Below, piece by piece: positions 42,663-51,032 of a DNA stretch of 64,000 nucleotides. The translations under genes and the position numbers were made by a program. How positions within the stretch are numbered: the stretch's first letter is position 1; every line of letters begins with the position of its first letter. The notes beneath the pieces are model-generated. The model was not told the origin of the DNA. It was given only the letters and a program-made list of their open reading frames with translations, and did not search any database. The stretch is from JAWCQZ01 sp038869515 [NCBI: Halobacteria archaeon] (GTDB lineage: Archaea; Halobacteriota; Syntropharchaeia; JACQPP01). Location: assembly GCA_038869515.1 (NCBI GenBank), contig JAWCQZ010000005.1:62001-126000 (forward strand). The letters run 5' to 3'.

Positions 42663-43103
42663 TCAGACCCGCAAAAGAAACTCGGCCGGTGAACATGCAT
42701 CTGCACCGCGGGATTTCACACGCTGGACGAAGTGCGCCCGGTCGAGCGAGACCAGCGCGGCCCCGTGGTCGAGGGCCGTTTGAAGGTAGAGAGCATCCGT
42801 GCCATAAATCCGGTGCGCGTATCCGGTGTGTCCCGCCCGGCTGCAGAACTCCACGTCGCACACCACCCAGTGCGCCACCATGTCCCGGAGAAGCCCCTCG
42901 ACCCTCCGGGCCTCCCGTGCGCTCCGGTGCCGTCCGACCGCATCCACCACCTCGGCGAGGAGGACCGCCGGCTCAACCAGCCGGACCGCTCCATCGGCGA
43001 TGCGCCGGATGAGGTCCGTGCAGGCCGGTGACGCTTTCTCGTCTCCTTTGAGGGAGCTGATGAAAACGTTGGAGTCGAAGACCGCGGGTCGGGGCTCGGC
43101 CAT
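42663..43103 (-). CDS. PIN-domain toxin (VapC-like)
   Basis: The 146-residue protein has the PIN acidic set: Asp in VFDSNVFISSL, Glu in LLAEVVDAV, Asp in GTDALYLQTAL and Asp in LVSLDRAHF. PIN toxins are Mg-dependent RNases. It starts 11 bp after a 61-residue gene that is a good candidate antitoxin. The ATG before AEPRPAVFDSN is taken; upstream codons are low complexity. Confidence 0.82.
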   Translation of the reverse strand: MAEPRPAVFDSNVFISSLKGDEKASPACTDLIRRIADGAVRLVEPAVLLAEVVDAVGRHRSAREARRVEGLLRDMVAHWVVCDVEFCSRAGHTGYAHRIYGTDALYLQTALDHGAALVSLDRAHFVQRVKSRGADACSPAEFLLRV

Positions 43104-43114
43104 CCCGCCGCCGG

Positions 43115-43300
43115 TCAGCGGTTTCGCCGACGCCTGCGGGAAATCTCCACCGAGGAGGGGGCCTCGGGACTCCAGCGGCCCCGCCCCTCCCCCGCGAGCC
43201 GCAGCCACTTCCGAGCCGCCTGGGACGCCCGCGAAGCGTCGGAACCGGCGCTCTGGACCCCTGTTTTATCAACCTCTATTGCCATTTCTGCCATCGTCAT
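43115..43300 (-). CDS. Candidate antitoxin for the PIN toxin
   Basis: The 61-residue protein is upstream of the PIN gene on the same strand. It has a short N-terminal strand, a helix rich in Ala and Arg (ASRASQAARKWLRLAG) and an Arg-rich tail. No known antitoxin fold is certain. A TTTTTATGG box lies about 22 bp before the ATG. Position and size make it the likely partner. Confidence 0.5.
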   Translation of the reverse strand: MTMAEMAIEVDKTGVQSAGSDASRASQAARKWLRLAGEGRGRWSPEAPSSVEISRRRRRNR

Positions 43301-43333
43301 CGGTTCAGGCGTTCGACCATAAAAACGTGCCGG

Positions 43334-44044
43334 TCAAAACCTCCTCCGTCGGACCATCGCCATAGCGGCCAAACCGGCCAGCGCCCCCACCGCCACCCCC
43401 ACCTCGAACCCCGGCGACCTCGGCGTCGGCACCGGCGGCACGTGCGTCCCGTCGTTCCCGGGCGTTGGCGACGGGGGCCCCGAGATGACCGCTGGCGTCT
43501 TCGCCGGGCTCGGCGACGGCGGGGGCGGCGTAGGGGTCGGCGAGGGCGCCGGCCCCGCCCCAACCGCGAACACGCTCAGCCCCGGGGTCTCCGCCTTGAA
43601 CTTGACCTCGGCCGGGCTGTCGCCCACCTTCTTGGCAGGGTAGGCGGCCCAGTGGTCGCCCTCCAGCCTCAGCAGGGCCACCCGCTCCTCGGGGACCGCG
43701 TTCTGGGCCATCCAGGTGCGCTCCACCTTGAACTCCATCGCGGCGCTCTTCACCTTCACCGGCTCACCGAAGGGGTCGGCCAGCGACACCTCCATGAAGC
43801 GGGCCACGGGCCCGGGGGGCGGGGGCGCGGAGAGCGGGAGGGAGAGGAGGGGCTTCACCGAGACCTTGACCGCCACCGGCTCGTCGGTGACCACCTCGAT
43901 TCTCTCCACGGGCGCCCCGGGGGGCAGGAGGACGACCACGGGCTCCCCGGCGCGGGCGGGGGGCGGGGCGGGGGGGCAGCAGCCGCCCCCGCTGGTGGTG
44001 GTGACGGGGGCGGGCGGGGCGTGGCTCATCTGGTTCGCATACAA
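43334..44044 (-). pseudogene. Stalk plus PGF-CTERM end of a surface protein
   Basis: 236 residues without a signal peptide. They begin in a short unrelated stretch, then the Cys/Pro-rich stalk (262 bp identical to that of the gene near 39.4 kb), a beta domain (LADPFGEPVKVKSAAMEFKV), a Thr/Pro linker and TPRSPGFEVGVAVGALAGLA followed by AMAMVRRRR, a PGF-CTERM anchor. It looks like the 3' half of a gene whose 5' half may be the fragment at 45.0-45.2 kb, with transposon remnants between them. Confidence 0.7.
43753..44014 (-). repeat. 262-bp stalk segment, copy 2
   Basis: By eye identical to 39259-39520, on the same strand and 4494 bp away. Exact identity in a fast-evolving stalk suggests recent duplication or gene conversion. 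Confidence 0.85.
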
Positions 44045-44171
44045 CCGCCCCTGGAGGCGCCCCGGGTGAGGTGGCGCGACGCCGCGCCCCCGGACGGAGA
44101 GGCGGCTCAGTCACATCCAAAATAAAAAAGAAGGCGCCCCCGTCGGGGGCCGGGCCCCGGGCGGGCGCGGA

Positions 44172-44890
44172 CTACTTCGAACGGCCTCTCCTGCCGAGTT
44201 TCCGGAGCACCCGCGCCACCTCGGCGCCGTTCCCGGGCAGGACGATGGGGCTGGGTTGGGGTTTCTGCGGGTCGCCATTTCCGGACGCGGCTCCCAGGAG
44301 GCCGCAGGCCACATACCTCTTCCGCAACTCCTCGTTGGCCAAGGTCGCATAGATCCTCGTGGTCTCAAGCGATTCATGACCCATCAACTCCGCCAGCGCG
44401 TCGAGGTCCATCCCCCGCAGCCGTAGCATCACGACGAGGAGGGCGAGGTTGGGGCCGAACCGGGCGTTCGGGAGGATGCCCGGCGGCCGGGCGAGGTGGA
44501 GCTGGCCGCAGCCGGGGCAGCGGTAGCGGGCCTGTCGGTAGAGGCGGACCACCAAGTGGCCGGGCTCGATGTCCTCGACGGCGTGGTCCACGTATTCGAG
44601 GGGCTCGCCGAGTTCCGCCCTGCAGTCGGGGCAGCGGGGGAGCGTCACCCTCAGAGTCTCGCCGGGCTCGGGCGATGGTGGGCCTCGTGTCCGGGCGGCG
44701 GCCCTTTCGGCTTCGGGTCGCGGGGCGGGCGGACGTCGAACTTGGCGAGGGCCGAGGGGCGCGGGGTGGCCTGGAGCTCGCGGAGTTGCTTCTCCGGGGC
44801 TGCGACGCGGCGCTTGAGGCGGGAGTTCTCGCGTCTGAGCTCGCGGTTCTCTCTCCGCAGTTCCTCCATCCCTGGGGGCATCGGAGGCAA
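44172..44890 (-). mobile_element. IS66-type transposase remnant joined to an integrase tail
   Basis: The 5' part encodes MEELRRENRELRRENSRLKR, a coiled coil typical of IS66 transposases, and ends with a frameshift near PSPARL. The next frame has the IS66 zinc-finger region: CPDCRAELGEP and RYRCPGCGQLHLARPPG. After LLVVMLRLRG the sequence switches to a tyrosine-recombinase C-terminus, LAELMGHESLETTRIYATLA, with the nucleophile Tyr. Neither half is complete. This is a decayed chimera of two mobile-element genes. Confidence 0.75.
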
Positions 44891-44972
44891 TATGTGTAGC
44901 GTAGGATATGCTTTTCTCCGCGCCTACTGTGGAGAGCGAAGGGGTTGTAACCCCATCGACTGATGGTGGTTT

Positions 44973-45242
44973 TCAGAAGTGCGAGGTGTTACGAAAACGC
45001 CCCCCCGTGTCAATTTGCAGTTCGATACGGTCCAGCCCGGCGTCATCTTGAGCGAGGCCCGTGAGGAGGATGGTCTCGCCGGAGGGGGTCGGGGCGCTCC
45101 GGAGGTGGGCCCAGGTCGGGGGCTGGGTGTCGGTGAGGGGCGTGAACGAGAAGGGGTTGTCCGGGAGCGCGGAGGCGGGGGCGGCGAGGCTGACCACGGC
45201 CAGAACAAGAGCGGCAACCCCCCGTGGAAGATGGCGGTTCAT
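44973..45242 (-). pseudogene. 5' fragment of a secreted protein gene
   Basis: The 89 residues start MNRHLPRGVAALVLAVVSLA, a signal peptide, then PPTWAHLRSAPTPSGETILL and QDDAGLDRIELQIDTGGRF before a premature end. The post-signal region resembles the start of the beta-helix protein at 41.3 kb (PPRWTDVRQ and LARLEDDRG-type spacing). The transposon remnant begins soon after its truncated end. Confidence 0.7.
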
Positions 45243-45311
45243 GAACCTCCCCACTACGGGGGGGCGTTTGGGTTGGAAAAGGATTTCGACACAGCGTTGC
45301 ATCGCATATCC

Positions 45312-47123
45312 ATGGAAATCCTCATCGAGGGCCCCGAACTCCGCGACCTCGACCGCTCCCTCTCCCGCGAGTGGTATCTGGCCGACGGGACCGGGGGCTA
45401 CGCCGCCTCCACCGTCCCGGGGGCGAACACCCGCAAGTACCACGGCCTCCTGGTGGTGCCCCGGAACCCCCCGGCCGGGAAGGAGGTCCACCTCGCCCTC
45501 CTGGAGGAGGAGGTGGCGGCGGGCGGGAGCACATGGCATCTCTCCACATTCCTCTACGAAGGCGCCATCCACCCCCGCGGTTTCGAGCACCTGGAGCGGT
45601 TCGCCTTCGACGGCCTCTCGGCCACGTGGGAGTTCCGCTTCGGGGACCTGAGGGTCCGCAAGCGACTGCGGCGGCTCCCCAACGCCGTCGAAATCGAGTA
45701 CTGGACGTCGAAGAGCGCCCGGCTGACGGTGCGCCCGCTGGTGACCCGCCGCTCCGCCCACGGGCTCCGGAGGGCCCCCGGCGCCCCCCCGGACCTCCAC
45801 CTCCGCCTGCGCCCGGGCTCCCGGGCGGCCGAGGGAGGGCCCCACTACTGGAACTTCCTCTACCCCTGCGAGCGGGAGCGCGGCTACGACGCCGTGGAGG
45901 ACCTTCTCAACGCCGGGACCCTGGAGGGGCCTGTGGGACCCGGCGGCGCGACCTTCGAGGCGTGGGTCGGCCCCCGCCCCCCCGCGAAGGACCCCCGTCC
46001 TGAGAAGCCCCCGCGGGCCCATCCGTTGCTGCAGTGGCTCTGGCGCTCCTCCGCCTCCTTCCTCGCCCGCCGCGACGGGGGGTGGACCGTGGTCGCGGGC
46101 CACCCGTGGTTCGACGACTGGGGGCGGGACACCTTCGTCTCCCTGCCGGGGCTGGCCCTGACCACCCGTCGCTACGACGTCGCCCGCTCCATCCTCGAAA
46201 CGTGGACCGCCCGGATGGAGGGGGGCGTCGTGCCCAACCTCTTCACCGACGGCGGCCCGGACTACCGCTCCGCCGACGCGACCCTCTGGCTCTTCCATGC
46301 CCTTGGCGAATATTTCCGGGAGACCCGGGACCGGAGGCTGCTGGCACGCCTCTACCCCCAACTGGAAGCGTCGGTCGAAGCCCACCTCTCAGGGACTCCC
46401 GCGGGGGTCAGGGCCGACCCCGACGGCCTCCTGCGCTGCCCGCCGGGGCTCACCTGGATGGACGCGAGGGTGGGAAACGTCCCGGTGACGCCGCGCGGGG
46501 GCAAACCGGTGGAGGTCGAGGCCCTCTGGCACAACGCGCTGCGGACCGTGGAGTCCTTTGCCCGGGCCCTGAAGCGGGACCCTGCGCCCTACGCGGAGAT
46601 GGCGGCCCGGGCCGCGGCGTCGTTCCGGCAGAAGTTCATCGCCCGGACCGGCCTCCTCGACGTCGCGGAGCCGGACGACCCACGCCTCCGGCCCAACGGG
46701 CTGGTGGCGATCTCCCTCCCCCACGCCCTCTTCGGGGGGCCGCAGGCGGAGTCCTATCTCCGGGCGGTGGAGGGGCGGCTGCTGACCCCATTCGGCCCCC
46801 GGACCCTCGACCCCGCCGACCCGGACTATCGGGGGCGCTACGCCGGCTCCCCGGAGGAGCGCGACCGCGCCTACCACCAGGGGGCGGTCTGGCCGTGGCT
46901 TCTCGGGCCCTACCTCTCCGCGGTACTCCGGGTCCGCGGCCCCGCGGCCGCGCGCCGCCTGCGGCCCCTCTTCGAGCCCTTCCTGCCCCATCTGCGGGAG
47001 GCGGGCCTCGGGACGGTCTCCGAGGTGTTCGACGGCGACCCGCCCCACCGGCCCGGCGGCTGCCCCTCCCAGGCGTGGTCGGTCGCAGAACTCCTCCGCT
47101 CGGGGCGGCCCCTCCTGCGGTAG
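45312..47123 (+). CDS. Glycogen debranching-type amylo-alpha-1,6-glucosidase
   Basis: The 603-residue protein has the GDE N-terminal domain (SREWYLADGTGGYAASTVPG, NTRKYHGLLV) and an (alpha/alpha)6 C-terminal domain with VAGHPWFDDWGRDTFVSLPG, VEVEALWHNALRTVESFA and YHQGAVWPWLLGPY. Acidic residues in DDWGRD and in the C-terminal SEVFDGD are probably catalytic. It hydrolyses alpha-1,6 branch points in glycogen-like polymers. The ATG is placed by the start of the family homology; the codons before it are antisense to a neighbouring gene. Confidence 0.9.
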   Translation: MEILIEGPELRDLDRSLSREWYLADGTGGYAASTVPGANTRKYHGLLVVPRNPPAGKEVHLALLEEEVAAGGSTWHLSTFLYEGAIHPRGFEHLERFAFDGLSATWEFRFGDLRVRKRLRRLPNAVEIEYWTSKSARLTVRPLVTRRSAHGLRRAPGAPPDLHLRLRPGSRAAEGGPHYWNFLYPCERERGYDAVEDLLNAGTLEGPVGPGGATFEAWVGPRPPAKDPRPEKPPRAHPLLQWLWRSSASFLARRDGGWTVVAGHPWFDDWGRDTFVSLPGLALTTRRYDVARSILETWTARMEGGVVPNLFTDGGPDYRSADATLWLFHALGEYFRETRDRRLLARLYPQLEASVEAHLSGTPAGVRADPDGLLRCPPGLTWMDARVGNVPVTPRGGKPVEVEALWHNALRTVESFARALKRDPAPYAEMAARAAASFRQKFIARTGLLDVAEPDDPRLRPNGLVAISLPHALFGGPQAESYLRAVEGRLLTPFGPRTLDPADPDYRGRYAGSPEERDRAYHQGAVWPWLLGPYLSAVLRVRGPAAARRLRPLFEPFLPHLREAGLGTVSEVFDGDPPHRPGGCPSQAWSVAELLRSGRPLLR

Positions 47124-47182
47124 GATTCGATGTTACCACGGGGTAGGAAAGTTATTTGCTCGCGCGCGCCGTTTCCGGAGGG

Positions 47183-47605
47183 ATGGAGTCCCGCCTCGAG
47201 AGCCACGACCTCCGGCTGGTGGACGTCCTCGAGGACTTCTGGTTCACCGAGATCAAAGCGAAAATCTACATCTACCTCCGGAAGGCGGGCAAGTCCACCG
47301 CCGAGGACATCGTGAAGGGGACCAACCTCTACATCACCTCGGTCCGGGAGGCGCTCGCGGAGATGACCCGCGCCGGGGTCGTCAAGCGCTCCAAACTGCC
47401 GAAAAGCGGCGCCGGCAAGCCCCCTTACGTCTACGAGGCGATCCCGCCCCGGGACCTCATCGAGACGATGGCCGCGCCCATCCAGGAGAAACTGAGCCAG
47501 ATTTTCATGCTTGACGACCTCCTGAAGAAGCCGGTCGAGATGGGCATCCCCGGCATCCCCATCAAGGTGAGAATCGAGAAGGCGTCGCGTTCCCGGAAGG
47601 GCTGA
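47183..47605 (+). CDS. TrmB/MarR-like transcriptional regulator
   Basis: The 140-residue protein carries one winged helix: FTEIKAKIYIYLRKAGKSTA, EDIVKGTNLYITSVREALA, EMTRAGVVKRSKLPKSG. The C-terminus forms a helical dimer-like tail. Archaeal TrmB-type regulators control sugar and energy genes. It lies just downstream of the debranching enzyme and has its own AAAGTTATTT promoter-like stretch about 30 bp upstream. Confidence 0.75.
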   Translation: MESRLESHDLRLVDVLEDFWFTEIKAKIYIYLRKAGKSTAEDIVKGTNLYITSVREALAEMTRAGVVKRSKLPKSGAGKPPYVYEAIPPRDLIETMAAPIQEKLSQIFMLDDLLKKPVEMGIPGIPIKVRIEKASRSRKG

Positions 47606-47822
47606 GTCCTCCGGTCCGTGGCGTTCGAGAATCGCGCACCCCCTCTCACCCGCCCTCCCGGGGCAGTTAAAAAGAAGGATTTTCGGAAAGCGGAATCGGT
47701 TGGCTGCGTGGTCGGGAACCACAAGATGGCATGCCTCGAACCAACCCTCCTGATTTATTTCAAAATCTGATTTTTTAACAAAATCCCGGAACGTTTAAGC
47801 CGCACCGGGAGAAAGGCCTCCG
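47606..47822 (+). other. Intergenic region
   Basis: No gene is seen. It becomes AT-rich toward the right (TTTATTTCAAAATCTGATTT), and ACGTTTAAG about 25 bp before the next ATG is a good TATA box. Confidence 0.5.
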
Positions 47823-48395
47823 ATGGCCTTCTGCCCCGCCTGCCTCTCCTCGACCCTGCGGAAATACGGCAGCGACGCCTGGGCGCGGCAGAAGTTCCGT
47901 TGCGTCTCCTGCGGGAAGCAGTTCACCGAGGCGACCGGGACCCCGCGCTCCGGGATGCGATTCCCTCAGCGGGTGGTGGACTACGGCCTGAACCTCCACT
48001 TCCGGCACCGGCTGGTCCTGCGCGACATCCGGGCCCGCCTCGGAGAGCGGGGCATCCCGGTGAGCCATGTGGCGGTTCACACCTGGGTGAAGAAGTTCGG
48101 CCCCTCCTTCCAGGCCCTCTCGATGCGCCACAAAGAGTACGCCCGGCGCTGGCACCTCGACATGGCCCACACCCGCCTCAACGGCCGGACCGCCTTCCTC
48201 TGGTCGGTCTACGACGCCAACGGCGTCCCGCTCGCGGTCCGCGCGGGCCAGCGCAAATATTCCCACGCCGGCGAGGTCCTCCGGGACGCCCAGGGGCTGG
48301 CGGGTTTCAAGCCCGAGGCGGTCCTCTCCCACGTCGAGGGCATCCAGGAGGAGCTGGCGAAGTTCACCGGGCCCCCGGTCCAGGTGGCGGCATGA
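47823..48395 (+). CDS. InsA/DDE transposase-derived protein
   Basis: The 190-residue protein has a four-cysteine zinc ribbon (CPACLSST, CVSCGKQFTE), a helix-turn-helix region (RDIRARLGERGIPVSHVAVH) and the start of a DDE domain, HLDMAHTRLNGRTAFLWSVY. The second acidic residue seems lost: SHVEGI stands where TDGxxxY is expected. The C-terminal third of the DDE domain is absent. It has a promoter and a 4-bp overlap with a KaiC gene, so it might be domesticated as a DNA-binding regulator, or simply be decaying. Confidence 0.6.
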   Translation: MAFCPACLSSTLRKYGSDAWARQKFRCVSCGKQFTEATGTPRSGMRFPQRVVDYGLNLHFRHRLVLRDIRARLGERGIPVSHVAVHTWVKKFGPSFQALSMRHKEYARRWHLDMAHTRLNGRTAFLWSVYDANGVPLAVRAGQRKYSHAGEVLRDAQGLAGFKPEAVLSHVEGIQEELAKFTGPPVQVAA

Positions 48396-49141
48396 AGGGC
48401 GACGCCGACCCCGGGGAGCGGGTCACCACCGGGAACAAGGATTTGGACGAGATGCTCGGGGGCGGCATCCCGGCGCGCCACGTCGTCGTCCTCGCCGGGC
48501 CCGCGGGGGCGGGCAAGACCATCACCACGCTCCAGTTCATGTGGGCAAACCTGCAGGCGGGCAAGAAGTGCATGTTCGTCTCGGCCAGCGACGACGACCG
48601 GGCCATCCTCGAGAACGCCAGGAAGTTCGGGTGGGACCTGAAGCCCTACATCGACTCGAAGTCCCTCGTCCTGCTGAAACTGAAACTGGTGGAGGTGGAG
48701 CACGGCCTCGTGAGCGACCTCCAGCAGCAGTTGCCGAAGCTCATCCGGCAGGCCAAGCCCGACATCCTCGTCGTGGACTCCATCACCGAGTTCGACGACC
48801 TCTGCGCGAGCGACCTGGAGCGGCGCGGGCGCCTCCTCTACCTCCGGGAGGTCATCAAGGAGGTCGGCGCGACCGCCATCATCACCGCCGAGGCCGACAC
48901 CGCCCGCGGGGGCATGGCGACGAAGTACGGCATCGCGGAGTATGTCGCGGACGGCTTCATCCTCCACAGCCGCTTCCTCTCGGAAGACTACTCGCAACTT
49001 TTGTATGTCATCCAAATCATGAAGATGCGGTGGACCGGCCACAGCAAGGAGACCCGGGCCTACAACATCACCGGGAAGGGAATCCAGATTTCGAGTCCGC
49101 TCTACACGATTCTGGCGACGAGCGGGAAGCAGAGGGTGTAG
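48392..49141 (+). CDS. KaiC/RAD55-like ATPase with intact Walker motifs
   Basis: The 249-residue single-domain protein has TGNKDLDEMLGGGIPARHVV, Walker A GPAGAGKTIT near residue 38, Walker B DILVVDSITEF, and the C-terminal MRWTGHSKETRAYNITGKGI typical of archaeal KaiC-like ATPases. Unlike the two at the left end, its nucleotide site looks complete. The start overlaps the transposase-derived gene by ATGA. Confidence 0.82.
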   Translation: MKGDADPGERVTTGNKDLDEMLGGGIPARHVVVLAGPAGAGKTITTLQFMWANLQAGKKCMFVSASDDDRAILENARKFGWDLKPYIDSKSLVLLKLKLVEVEHGLVSDLQQQLPKLIRQAKPDILVVDSITEFDDLCASDLERRGRLLYLREVIKEVGATAIITAEADTARGGMATKYGIAEYVADGFILHSRFLSEDYSQLLYVIQIMKMRWTGHSKETRAYNITGKGIQISSPLYTILATSGKQRV

Positions 49142-49194
49142 TTGTTGCCGGTCCACTCGGAAACTTTCTCGCATCGTCGTCGCGGGCCTCTATC

Positions 49195-49265
49195 TCGCGT
49201 GCCTTCGGCACGCGCGGCAGTCAATGGATGAAAGAAGTGATATGGAACGATAGCCCTTGTTGACT
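49195..49265 (+). repeat. 3'-end repeat family, copy 3
   Basis: It has a hairpin, CGCGTGCC-TTC-GGCACGCG, followed by AAAGAAGTGATATGGAACGA and TAGCCCTTGTTGAC. The hairpin arms differ from copies 1 and 2 but the layout and tail are conserved. It lies between the convergent ends of the KaiC gene and pntB. Confidence 0.6.
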
Positions 49266-49304
49266 TCCACAGCCCCGTCTTCGGTTCGAGAATTCGGGCG
49301 ACAG

Positions 49305-50720
49305 TTAGTGCAGGGTTTTCTTCGTCGCAGCCACGATTTCCGTGACCACCTTCTTGGCGTCGCCGAAGACCATCATGGTCTTGTCGAGGTAGAAGAGCTC
49401 GTTCTCCACGCCCGAGAACCCGGTGGCCATCGAGCGCTTGATGAAGACCACGGTCCGCGCCTTGTCGACGTCGAGGATCGGCATGCCGTAGAGGGGCGAG
49501 TCCTTCTTCGTCTTCGCGGCCGGGTTGGTCACGTCGTTCGCCCCCACCACGATGGCGACGTCCGCCTCCGGGAAGAGGGGGTTGACCCGGTCCATCTCCC
49601 ACAGCTTGTCGTAGTCCACCTGCGCCTCGGCAAGGAGGACGTTCATGTGGCCGGGCATCCGTCCCGCGACCGGGTGGATGGCGTACTTCACGTCCACGCC
49701 GCGGGACTCGAGGACGCTCTGCAACTCCTTCACCGCGTGCTGGGCCTGGGCCACGGCGAGGCCGTAGCCGGGGGCGATGATGACCGAGTTGGCGTTCTCG
49801 AGGATGGTCGCCACGTCCTCGGGGGTGTAGGCCTTGACGGGCTTCGCGTCGGCTGCCGCCCCCGCGCCCCCGGAAGGCGCCGCCACGGTAGCTCCGACTC
49901 CGGCGAAGAGCACGTTGGCGAAGGAGCGGTTCATCGCCTTGCACATGACAACCGCGAGGATGAACCCGGAGGCGCCGTCGAGGGTCCCGGCCACGATGAG
50001 CAGTTTGTTGTTGAGGACGAACCCGAGGCCCGCCGCCGAGAGTCCCGCGTAGGAGTTGAGGATGGCGATGACCGTGGGCATGTCCGCCCCGCCGATGGCC
50101 ATGACGAGGAGGAAGCCGAAGAGGAGGGCGAAGAGCGCGAGGAGGTAGAGCGCCCATGTCCGGGAGGGGTCGAGGATGAGGAGGATGGCCGAGGCCACGG
50201 CGGCCCCCATGACCCCGAGGCTGACGATGTTCCGGCCCGGGTAGATGAAGGGCTTGCCGGGGATGAGTTCCTGGAGTTTCGCGAATGCGATGCAGGAGCC
50301 GGTGAATGTGAGGAACCCGAGGACCATCTCGGCGGACAGGACAGACATGGTGAATCCGTCCACGTCCGGCGCCAACTCGAAGTAGTGGGCCACGCCGACG
50401 AGCGCGACGGCGAGGGAGCCGAAGGCGTGGGACATGGCGGTCCGCTGGGGGACCGCGGTCATCGGGAGCCGGAGGGCGATGGGGACGCCGACGAGAGTCC
50501 CGATGGCGATGGCGGCGATCAGCAGGTCCATCCGCCGGATCGAGAACGCCACCAGGGTCGCCGCGATGGCGAGCCCCATTCCCGCCGATCCCGCCCAGTT
50601 CCCGCGCCGCGAGGTCTTCACCTCGCCCATCCACTTCAGCGAGAGGACGAAGAGGGCCGCCGCCACGACGTAGAGGTACTGGACCAGGAGAGGATACCCG
50701 ATTCCGCCCGCCTCCGCCAT
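49305..50720 (-). CDS. pntB: NAD(P) transhydrogenase beta subunit
   Basis: The 471-residue protein has about nine membrane segments in the first 270 residues (SYAGLSAAGLGFVLNNKLLI) and a soluble NADP-binding domain (SVIIAPGYGLAVAQAQHAVK, VGANDVTNPAAK, GFSGVENELFYLDKTMMVFG). Together with PntAa and PntAb it couples proton movement to hydride transfer from NADH to NADP. It starts on the base after pntAb. Confidence 0.93.
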   Translation of the reverse strand: MAEAGGIGYPLLVQYLYVVAAALFVLSLKWMGEVKTSRRGNWAGSAGMGLAIAATLVAFSIRRMDLLIAAIAIGTLVGVPIALRLPMTAVPQRTAMSHAFGSLAVALVGVAHYFELAPDVDGFTMSVLSAEMVLGFLTFTGSCIAFAKLQELIPGKPFIYPGRNIVSLGVMGAAVASAILLILDPSRTWALYLLALFALLFGFLLVMAIGGADMPTVIAILNSYAGLSAAGLGFVLNNKLLIVAGTLDGASGFILAVVMCKAMNRSFANVLFAGVGATVAAPSGGAGAAADAKPVKAYTPEDVATILENANSVIIAPGYGLAVAQAQHAVKELQSVLESRGVDVKYAIHPVAGRMPGHMNVLLAEAQVDYDKLWEMDRVNPLFPEADVAIVVGANDVTNPAAKTKKDSPLYGMPILDVDKARTVVFIKRSMATGFSGVENELFYLDKTMMVFGDAKKVVTEIVAATKKTLH

Positions 50721-51032
50721 CTACTCGCCTCTCCGCTTGAACATCCGCAGGATGCGCTCGGTGATCATGAAGCCGCTGACGACGTTGGTGGTGGCGAGGG
50801 CCACGGCCACGAGGGTCAGGGTCACGACGAGCTCCCCACCGGCCCTGGCCTCGCCCAGGCTCATGACGATGAGGGCCGCGACGATGCTGACCGACGAAAT
50901 CGCGTTGGTGAGGGCCATCAGGGGCGTGTGGAGGAGCCGGGAGACGTGGCGGATGAGCTCCAGGCCGAGGAATGCGGACATGATGAAGATCATGAGGTTG
51001 ACGACGATGTCCGCCTGGGCGATTCCGGCCAC
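50721..51032 (-). CDS. pntAb: NAD(P) transhydrogenase alpha-2 subunit
   Basis: This 103-residue membrane subunit has three hydrophobic helices (VVNLMIFIMSAFLGLELI, HTPLMALTNAISSVSIVAAL, TLTLVAVALATTNVVSGFMI) and the conserved TPLMxxTNAIS. It is a separate gene, as in three-subunit transhydrogenases. No bases separate it from either neighbour. Confidence 0.92.
   Translation of the reverse strand: MAGIAQADIVVNLMIFIMSAFLGLELIRHVSRLLHTPLMALTNAISSVSIVAALIVMSLGEARAGGELVVTLTLVAVALATTNVVSGFMITERILRMFKRRGE

Noticed and set aside
49142-49304. A coding gene between the KaiC ATPase and pntB
   Set aside because: Only the 3'-end repeat is seen; no frame of useful length shows coding character.
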